From contig JAABTE010000052.1 in assembly GCA_011390035.1 (NCBI GenBank), positions 1-11,742 of the forward strand: 11,742 bases of DNA. The letters are read 5' to 3'. A program made the position numbers and the translations under genes. This DNA is from Desulfobacteraceae bacterium (GTDB taxonomy: Bacteria; Desulfobacterota; Desulfobacteria; Desulfobacterales; JAABSP01). This document shows, one piece after another, positions 6,347 through 11,742 of this stretch. The notes under the pieces were generated by a model, which saw only the letters and a program-made list of their open reading frames with translations, was not told where the DNA came from and did no database searches. Position 1 is the first letter of the stretch. Each line of letters opens with the position of its first letter.

Positions 6347-8983
6347 TCAACCCCGCGTTCCCTCGATAATCCTCGCCAGGTCATCCACGCACGCCTTCAG
6401 GCGCGTCGCCTCGGTCCGGAGCGTCTCCGACGAGGCGGCCGCGGTTTCCGCGTTGGCCGCCGTTGCCTGGGTTACCTGGTCCATCTCCGAGATGGCCCGG
6501 TTGATCTGCTCGATGCCCCGCGCCTGCTCGTCGGAGGCGGCGGCCACCTCGCGGATCAGGGCCTCGGTGGCATCGGAGCTTTCCGCCACCTTTTTAAAGG
6601 CCGCCTCCGCGCTTTTCACCAGCCCATCGCCGGACTGGATGCGCCGGACCGTCTTTTGAATCCTCTCGCCCGTCTGCCGGGCGCCGTCCGCGGCCCTTCG
6701 GGCCAGGTTCCGCACCTCGCCGGCCACCACGGCGAATCCGGCCCCGGCCTCTCCGGCCCGGGCCGCCTCCACGGCGGCGTTGAGCGCCAGCAGGTTGGTC
6801 TGGAAGGCGATGTCCTCCATGGTGCCCACGATGGACTCGATCTCCCGGCTTGATTCGGCGATGGACTCGTGGGTGCGGGCGAGCATGGCCATGTCTTCGC
6901 CGGCCCGCCGGATCACGCCGCGCTCCTCGCGCTTTAACCCCTCGGCCCGGTTGGCGCCCTCGGCGTTGGCCCTGACCATGGAGACGATTTCCTCCAGCGA
7001 AGAGGCCACCTCCTGAAGGGATGCTGCCTGCTGGGAGGCGCCCTCCGAGAGAACCTGGCCCACGGAGAGCAGCTCCTCCGAGGCGTCGCCCACGTTGTCG
7101 GCGCCGGCCCTCAGGTCCGCGATCACGCGGTTGACGGGGCTGGTGATCCGCCGGGACATGAACAGGGCCATCAGCAGGATGGCAAGGGCGATGGGCACGG
7201 CCACGGCGCCGATGAGGGTCCCGAGTTGCCGGATGGGGCCGAACGCCTCGCCGGCCTCGATCTCGGCGATCATGGCGTAATTCACGCCCCATGCCCCCAG
7301 CGGGGCGAAGGCGGACAGGACCTGCCGATCGCCGTAACTTTTCAGCAGCCGCCGGCCGGATTGTCCCGCCAGGGCGGCCCGGGCCGCGTCGGTCTCCATT
7401 TTGCCCGCCTCGGCGTTTTTAAAGGAGGCGGCCACGGAATAGCGCTCCGGATCATGAAAAGCGTCCGAGCGCATACGAAGGTCCGTTCCCACAAGATAGG
7501 TTTCGCCGGTGGCCCCCATGCCGTCCCGCTGAGACATCACCGCGTTGACGTGGGCCGGCGGAATCTGGACCGCGGCGATGATTTCGATTTCCCCCTCAAA
7601 GAGAATCGGCTTTCCCATAAAGGCGCTCGGCGCACCGCCGGAGGGCGCGTAAGGGGCGAAATCGACAAAGGTGAAGTCCCGTGTTTCAACGATCCGTTTT
7701 GCCAGCCGGCCCAGGCCCGTTCCGGCCAGCGGCGGCCGGAAGACATTGGACCGGTAGTCAGATTCCCGGGTCACGGTGTAAAAGACCTGGCCGTCGGGGT
7801 GGATGAGGAACAGATCGTGAAAGCCGTAGGCCTCGACGAAGCGGTGGAAAAAGTCCGTCTCCGCCTCCCTCTCCGCTTCCAAGGGCAGGATGACCTCCTC
7901 GTACTCGATGGTGCTGATGACGGCCCATTGAAGCCCGGAGAAGCGGAAGGGGGCGTAGCGGCTGATCTCAACGCCGCCGGTCGAGCCCATCTTGACCATG
8001 ATCCCGGATTCGCCCGCCAGCGCCCGCTCGATGTCCGGCCCCGCCTTGGGGTCTCCGAAAACCCCCTTCTTCACCGCCCGGTCGCTGCGATAGACTGTTT
8101 TTTCCCCGGTCCGGCCCACCAGGTAGGTTTCGCCGGTCTTTCCCATCCCGTCCCGCTGATGCATGACGCGGTTGATGGGAATCCTATCGATCTTGAAGGC
8201 CAGAACGCCCACGATGGCGTTGTCATGACTTCCGATCAACGGCATGGCGACAAAGCAGATCGGCTCTCCTTCCTCCGGACCGTAGGGCGCGAAATCCTGG
8301 ATCACGATGCTCCCCGACATGGCATTGGCGTGGGCGGCGGCAAGGGATGTTTCCCGCAGCGTTCCGGTCAGCACATTTTCCCCCAGATCGGCGCCCCGAT
8401 TGGCGGTGAACACGACCCGTCCCTCCGGGTTGATCAGCATCACGTCGTGATAATCGTAAAGCATCTTGTATTTGCTCAGAAAATCGTATTTCACATCCTC
8501 CAGAAAGCCATACAGGCCCTCATTCAGGAGGCCCTTTTCAGAAAAGCACTGTGAGAACTGCCCCACCGCGTAGGAAATGGCCGGATTGGCCGCCAGGATC
8601 TCCGCGTTGTTCATTGCGGCCGTGAAAAAATCCTGGAGCCGGTGAACATGGCCGGCCTGGACCGCCGCCATTTTTTCCGACGCCGCCCGCTGAAGGTTGG
8701 CCAGCTCCTCGCCCAGCACGGTGATGTCCGTTTTCAGCTCGTCGAAAAAATTTTCCATGGCCCGCTTCTTCAGCGCCAGAACGCTCTGGAGCTGATCAAA
8801 GGCCTTGTCCCGCAGGGCCGCCTTTGACCGATAATAGGAAATACCGCCCGCCAGCAAAAAGGGCAGAAAACCGATGAGCAGGAAGGCGCCCATGATCCGG
8901 CTTTTCAATGTTGTGTTCTTCAACATGCGTCCCGCTTTCAAAGAAATTGAGGGTGTCGATGAACCGCGTCCCGTCAGGAGCAT
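6347..8983 (-). CDS. Methyl-accepting chemotaxis protein with duplicated Cache-like sensor
   Basis: Transmembrane chemoreceptor of 878 residues. TM1 is about 30-50, a large periplasmic region about 51-580, and TM2 about 585-610. A very short HAMP-like linker (SRRITSPVNRVI) leads into the methylation and signalling helices. The hairpin tip around IAFQTNLLALNAAVEAARAG (725-744) is the canonical CheA/CheW contact. The sensor holds two related modules (about 162-360 and 372-575), best read as tandem dCache-like domains. One residue after the tip is unusual: VVAGEVRNLA has Gly where Asp or Glu is common. No CheR-binding C-terminal pentapeptide is seen. ATG 8983 has a strong AGGGG site 8 bases upstream; ATG 8926 (residue 20) fits a typical MCP N-terminus better but has a weaker site. 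It lies 11 bases after the brxL stop and 4 before the kinase start, so it is probably cotranscribed with both. Ligand unknown. Confidence 0.93.
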   Translation of the reverse strand: MLLTGRGSSTPSISLKAGRMLKNTTLKSRIMGAFLLIGFLPFLLAGGISYYRSKAALRDKAFDQLQSVLALKKRAMENFFDELKTDITVLGEELANLQRAASEKMAAVQAGHVHRLQDFFTAAMNNAEILAANPAISYAVGQFSQCFSEKGLLNEGLYGFLEDVKYDFLSKYKMLYDYHDVMLINPEGRVVFTANRGADLGENVLTGTLRETSLAAAHANAMSGSIVIQDFAPYGPEEGEPICFVAMPLIGSHDNAIVGVLAFKIDRIPINRVMHQRDGMGKTGETYLVGRTGEKTVYRSDRAVKKGVFGDPKAGPDIERALAGESGIMVKMGSTGGVEISRYAPFRFSGLQWAVISTIEYEEVILPLEAEREAETDFFHRFVEAYGFHDLFLIHPDGQVFYTVTRESDYRSNVFRPPLAGTGLGRLAKRIVETRDFTFVDFAPYAPSGGAPSAFMGKPILFEGEIEIIAAVQIPPAHVNAVMSQRDGMGATGETYLVGTDLRMRSDAFHDPERYSVAASFKNAEAGKMETDAARAALAGQSGRRLLKSYGDRQVLSAFAPLGAWGVNYAMIAEIEAGEAFGPIRQLGTLIGAVAVPIALAILLMALFMSRRITSPVNRVIADLRAGADNVGDASEELLSVGQVLSEGASQQAASLQEVASSLEEIVSMVRANAEGANRAEGLKREERGVIRRAGEDMAMLARTHESIAESSREIESIVGTMEDIAFQTNLLALNAAVEAARAGEAGAGFAVVAGEVRNLARRAADGARQTGERIQKTVRRIQSGDGLVKSAEAAFKKVAESSDATEALIREVAAASDEQARGIEQINRAISEMDQVTQATAANAETAAASSETLRTEATRLKACVDDLARIIEGTRG

Positions 8984-8991
8984 CCTGCTTT

Positions 8992-8996
8992 CCCCT
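8992..8996 (-). promoter_or_regulatory. Ribosome binding site for the chemoreceptor
   Basis: On the - strand this reads AGGGG, 8 bases before ATG 8983. It overlaps the brxL stop codon (8995-8997, TAG), so termination of brxL and initiation of the chemoreceptor occur at the same spot. It favours the upstream start over ATG 8926. Confidence 0.65.
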
Positions 8997-11040
8997 AATC
9001 CGCGATCGCCTTCAACAGCGCGTCCCTTGCATCAGAATAAAACTGTATGTCCACCTTTGTTGCCATGTCGTCGGAAAGATCGAACAACTGTCGGCGGCAT
9101 CCAACGGGCATCAGCAGGCCGGCGGCGCCCTTTTCCACGGCGATCTCGGCAATGGCCACGGCGTTGTGGATGGGCTCGATGGAGCCGCCCAGGTTGATCT
9201 CTCCCACGATGATCAGGCCGCCCCGGACGCTCTTTTTGAGAATGGCCCCGCAGAGGGCGATCAGGGCGGGAACCCCGAGCTTGGCGCCGGTTCTGGCGGC
9301 GTCAAAGGCCCGGAGCTGGAGGGTGAACTCGTGCCGGCGGGGGTTTTTGTCGCCGATCAACTGGGCGGACCGGGCATAAAGGTTCTGCTCCGCGTAGGAG
9401 ATGGATTCCTTAAAGGGCGGCGGGGCCGGCTTGTTGAGGATCTTCACGCCGGCGCCGGGGCCTTCGCTCACCTCAATGCGAAACAGGCCGGGATGATCAT
9501 CCTGCCCCCCGGGGCTGACGCACCAGACCTGGCCCGGTTCCAGCGGATCACCGCCGATGCTGTTTTCACTCTGCAATTCAGGTGTGCCCACGAACTTTTC
9601 CACGCCTTCTTCACCGATGACATAGCTGAAATGGGTGTTTCGGAACTCGGCCGCGCCGATCCGTTTCTGCTGCTCCTTTACCCGCCTTCGGCTTTCCATG
9701 GCGATGCGGACGGCCCATTCCAGCTCCGCTTCCGGTATGGGGTCCGTATCGTGGGGACGCAGCAGTTTCAACAGGCCGCTGGCGGTTTTGCTCACCGCGT
9801 TGGCGTCACGGCCGCTTAGGGCGCCGCCGAAAAAAATCCGGTTGCGCAGCGCGGCCACGCGGCTTTGAGATCGAAGATGACTCATGCATTCGGACAGAAA
9901 ATCGCTCACCATTCCGAAATGGTCGGTGAGCATATCCCTGTGGATCTTGGGCGCGTCCCATCCCGGCAGATACCCGTGAATCCGGTCCATGAACGCGGTG
10001 TCGTCCCGCATCTCCCTGGGCAGGGGGCCGAAAAGATGGCCCACGCGCTGCTGATGGGCCACATCCACATCGAAATTGCCCACCAGCACGATGCTGCCGT
10101 CGGCCCGGATGCTCTCCTTTCCCCGGCTGAACTCGCCGGATTCCATGTAGCCTTTCATGATGTTGACGCCGTCCTTCTGGTCAAATGAGATGCCGGAAAT
10201 CTCGTCAAAGCAGATCACGTCATACTGGCAGACCAGGCCCCGCTGGCCCGTGCTGTTGTTGACGAACATCCGGGCCACGGTGGCCTTGCCGCCGGAGATG
10301 AGATGGGCATAGGGGGAAACCTGCTGAAACAGATGGCTCTTTCCGGTGCCCCGGGGGCCCAGTTCCACCAGGTTGTAGTTGCGCTCCACAAAGGGCACCA
10401 TCCGCAAGAAAAAAGCGTCCCTTGCCCGGCCCGATAGATGGGCCGACTCCACGCCGATGCTTCGCAGCAAAAACGCCTTCCATTCCTCGGTGGAAAACGC
10501 CTTTCGGGCATTGGCCATGACATCCAGCACATCCCGCCGGGAAAGCTGTATCTCCCGGAGGCTTTCAACGCCAAAGGGCCGGCCGTTGCGCTCCTGGGCG
10601 ATGGCCGCGTCATAGGATAGCGTGATCTCCGAATAGAAGCCGCCGGTTAGCATCCGCTCGTGGGCCTTTACCAGCTCCGCGTCGATCCGCACGTCACGGA
10701 GTTGCAGGCTCGGCAGCGTTGCCAGGTAGGAATCGGTCCTGGCGTCCAGCCGGGCGCTGAGAAGATCGATGATTTTCACCGATCCTTTTTCCCGCGCATG
10801 GGCCTTGAAAAGTTCCTCCTCTCCGGCCTTCACGGTTCGGGATTTCAACTGGCGCTGAACGATCTCCAGCCCCTCGTCGATCTCCTCCGGATCGGTGCCG
10901 GCGCAGTACCGGCCCAGCAGAAACTCCACCACATAAGTGGGAACCGGAAACTGCCGGCTGAAGGCGCGAACCAGATCCTTGCGGACCAGGTAGCCGTCCA
11001 GGGCCGCGGCGGCTTTTTTATCCAGTATATCCATTTCCAT
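8995..11040 (-). CDS. brxL: BREX defence AAA+ protein BrxL (Lon-like)
   Basis: A 681-residue BrxL of the BREX anti-phage system; BrxL proteins are usually about 680-700 residues. The N-terminal domain begins with the family pattern of a conserved Val-Arg-Lys-Asp-Leu followed by VPTYVVEFLLGRYCAG. The AAA+ core has Walker A GPRGTGKS (228-235), Walker B VICFDEIS (275-282), a sensor-1-like VLVGNFDVD (318-326) and a basic segment with DRIHGYLPGW. A Lon-like C-terminal domain spans about 540-681. In that domain the Lon PSAG serine position appears as AKLG (586-589), and the helix that should carry the catalytic lysine reads HNAVAIAEIA. The Ser-Lys dyad therefore seems absent, in line with published work treating BrxL as a DNA-binding ATPase rather than a protease. 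Start 11040 is chosen for its TGATG overlap with the upstream stop and fit to the family N-terminus; 11034 is a close alternative. The frame open to 11100 would overlap the upstream gene by 61 bases. Confidence 0.92.
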   Translation of the reverse strand: MEMDILDKKAAAALDGYLVRKDLVRAFSRQFPVPTYVVEFLLGRYCAGTDPEEIDEGLEIVQRQLKSRTVKAGEEELFKAHAREKGSVKIIDLLSARLDARTDSYLATLPSLQLRDVRIDAELVKAHERMLTGGFYSEITLSYDAAIAQERNGRPFGVESLREIQLSRRDVLDVMANARKAFSTEEWKAFLLRSIGVESAHLSGRARDAFFLRMVPFVERNYNLVELGPRGTGKSHLFQQVSPYAHLISGGKATVARMFVNNSTGQRGLVCQYDVICFDEISGISFDQKDGVNIMKGYMESGEFSRGKESIRADGSIVLVGNFDVDVAHQQRVGHLFGPLPREMRDDTAFMDRIHGYLPGWDAPKIHRDMLTDHFGMVSDFLSECMSHLRSQSRVAALRNRIFFGGALSGRDANAVSKTASGLLKLLRPHDTDPIPEAELEWAVRIAMESRRRVKEQQKRIGAAEFRNTHFSYVIGEEGVEKFVGTPELQSENSIGGDPLEPGQVWCVSPGGQDDHPGLFRIEVSEGPGAGVKILNKPAPPPFKESISYAEQNLYARSAQLIGDKNPRRHEFTLQLRAFDAARTGAKLGVPALIALCGAILKKSVRGGLIIVGEINLGGSIEPIHNAVAIAEIAVEKGAAGLLMPVGCRRQLFDLSDDMATKVDIQFYSDARDALLKAIAD

Positions 11041-11042
11041 CA
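11038..11042 (-). promoter_or_regulatory. TGATG stop/start overlap coupling the Toprim gene to brxL
   Basis: Read on the - strand, bases 11042-11038 are TGATG: TGA ends the Toprim gene and ATG starts brxL, sharing one base. A GGGGGA stretch lies about 10 bases before the ATG and can serve as the ribosome binding site. Such overlaps normally indicate translational coupling in one operon. Confidence 0.75.
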
Positions 11043-11742
11043 ATCGGTAATCCCCCAAAACTCCCTGATAAATTCCACAAAGCCCGCTGTGATCTGGCAA
11101 GCGCGGAGAGCGTCCTCCGATATGAGATCGGCCTGCTCCAATACCACATTCAAGGATGCGCCCGGCTTTTTCCTTTGTCCCACGGTCGTAATAACAGCCT
11201 TATTGAACTTTTCAATTTCGGCCACGGCTCTTCTTATTTCCGCATGGTCAATGTCCCATGTGAACATTTCTTTCATTGTTCTTTTGGTCTTTTCAATGAG
11301 CGGCTTGTTCTCTTCAGTGAAATCGAACATCGGCATCAGGATATCTTCCAGCGTGCCCTTGTCGGGCGCTCCGCCCCAGACGAAAACAGCTTTATCCTTT
11401 GAGATTCTTCCAAATTTAGTTTTCGTTCCGATCCAGGCATCCACTACAAAATCCTTTTCATTTACCTTCTGAAATTCTCTGGATATGTTGTTAACGATCA
11501 AGTCCAATCCGTCGGCATCGCTGTCATATAAAAAAAGATACTTCACGGAATTGACAATCTCTTTGGCCCCTTCCGGAAATATCGCTGCCTGTTCAATCAT
11601 CGGAATATAATCTGAAAGAAGATCCCTAACCTTATTGTATTGTGTTTTTCCACCGCAGTTGAAAATGAATGCGATGTCATCATTTTTCCGTAGTACCGTG
11701 TCAGGCAGAAAGAACTTGTGGGTCATATCCAGGGACATGTCC
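11040..11742 (-). CDS. Toprim-fold protein, DUF3226-like, partial (5' end outside window)
   Basis: The frame stays open to the window edge; at least 232 residues are visible from ATG 11738. Hydrophobic strand plus acidic motif YLFLYDSDADG (residues 67-77, Asp72/Asp74/Asp76) matches the Toprim DxD metal-binding motif. A GG-containing strand (DIAFIFNCGGKT, 21-32) lies before it, and GTLEDILMPMF further on resembles a conserved stretch of DUF3226/OLD-type Toprim proteins. The N-terminal Toprim glutamate motif, expected roughly 25 residues before the GG strand, is not seen, so the real start is probably beyond 11742. Family members are putative metal-dependent nucleases, often paired with an ATPase in defence loci. 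Base composition is clearly lower in G+C than all neighbours (hand counts of 60-base blocks: 43% at 11161, 38% at 11521, against 65% in brxL at 10261 and 68% at 1261), suggesting transfer. It is coupled to brxL by TGATG. The exact family is uncertain; RloB or DUF4435 relatives are alternatives. Confidence 0.7.
   Translation of the reverse strand, partial: DMSLDMTHKFFLPDTVLRKNDDIAFIFNCGGKTQYNKVRDLLSDYIPMIEQAAIFPEGAKEIVNSVKYLFLYDSDADGLDLIVNNISREFQKVNEKDFVVDAWIGTKTKFGRISKDKAVFVWGGAPDKGTLEDILMPMFDFTEENKPLIEKTKRTMKEMFTWDIDHAEIRRAVAEIEKFNKAVITTVGQRKKPGASLNVVLEQADLISEDALRACQITAGFVEFIREFWGITD

Noticed and set aside
4174..6369. Very long + strand open frame (731 codons) antisense to the NMT1-type kinase
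   Set aside because: It is the mirror of a well-supported kinase gene in high-G+C DNA, where stop codons are rare in antisense frames. Its translation is rich in Gly, Pro, Arg and Asp-Gly-His runs with no recognisable domain.
7226..8554. Long + strand open frame (442 codons) antisense to the chemoreceptor
   Set aside because: Same reason: low-complexity composition, no domain, and fully covered by the chemoreceptor on the other strand.
8995..11040. Housekeeping Lon protease
   Set aside because: The overall layout (N-terminal BrxL domain, AAA+ with GPRGTGKS, degenerate Lon-like tail) and the lack of the PSAG serine fit BrxL, not LonA or LonB.
11041..11100. Longer BrxL starting at ATG 11100
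   Set aside because: It would overlap the Toprim gene by 61 bases and add 20 residues not expected at the family N-terminus. The TGATG junction explains the start at 11040.

Overview
The window reads as chromosomal DNA of a G+C-rich Gram-negative bacterium, most likely a deltaproteobacterium (Desulfobacterota-like). This is inferred from the mix of membrane sensor kinases, a chemoreceptor with a very short HAMP-like linker, a substrate-binding-protein/kinase fusion and KtrB/KtrA-type potassium transport. There is no rRNA or tRNA to confirm it. Coding density is very high, and no stretch over 300 bases lacks a gene.

Left part, + strand (1-4103): a three-gene potassium-uptake group. A transmembrane HAMP-PAS histidine kinase (54-1898) is followed by a TrkH/KtrB-type K+ translocating subunit (2032-3390) and a KtrA/TrkA-type RCK regulatory subunit (3447-4103). 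Between kinase and channel lies a 133-base spacer built mostly of a nested 9/18-base minisatellite. The spacer is spanned by a possible 46-codon ORF whose start overlaps the kinase stop (ATGA) and whose stop overlaps the trkH start (ATGA), so ribosomes could be handed from kinase to channel.

Right part, - strand (read from 11742 down to 4087): four tightly packed genes. They are a partial, low-G+C gene for a Toprim-fold protein (resembling DUF3226-type proteins), brxL of a BREX phage-defence system (stop/start overlap TGATG), a methyl-accepting chemotaxis protein with a duplicated periplasmic sensor module (11-base gap, strong ribosome binding site), and a histidine kinase whose periplasmic part is an NMT1/THI5-like substrate-binding protein (4-base gap). 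The kinase converges on ktrA with a 17-base overlap of coding ends.

The most interesting part is the right edge. The gene directly upstream of brxL is not pglZ, as in the common type I BREX order, but a compositionally foreign Toprim gene, translationally coupled to a brxL of host-like composition. brxL is in turn spaced like an operon member with a chemoreceptor and a sensor kinase. Whether a full BREX locus lies beyond the right edge cannot be seen. No response regulator for either kinase lies in the window.
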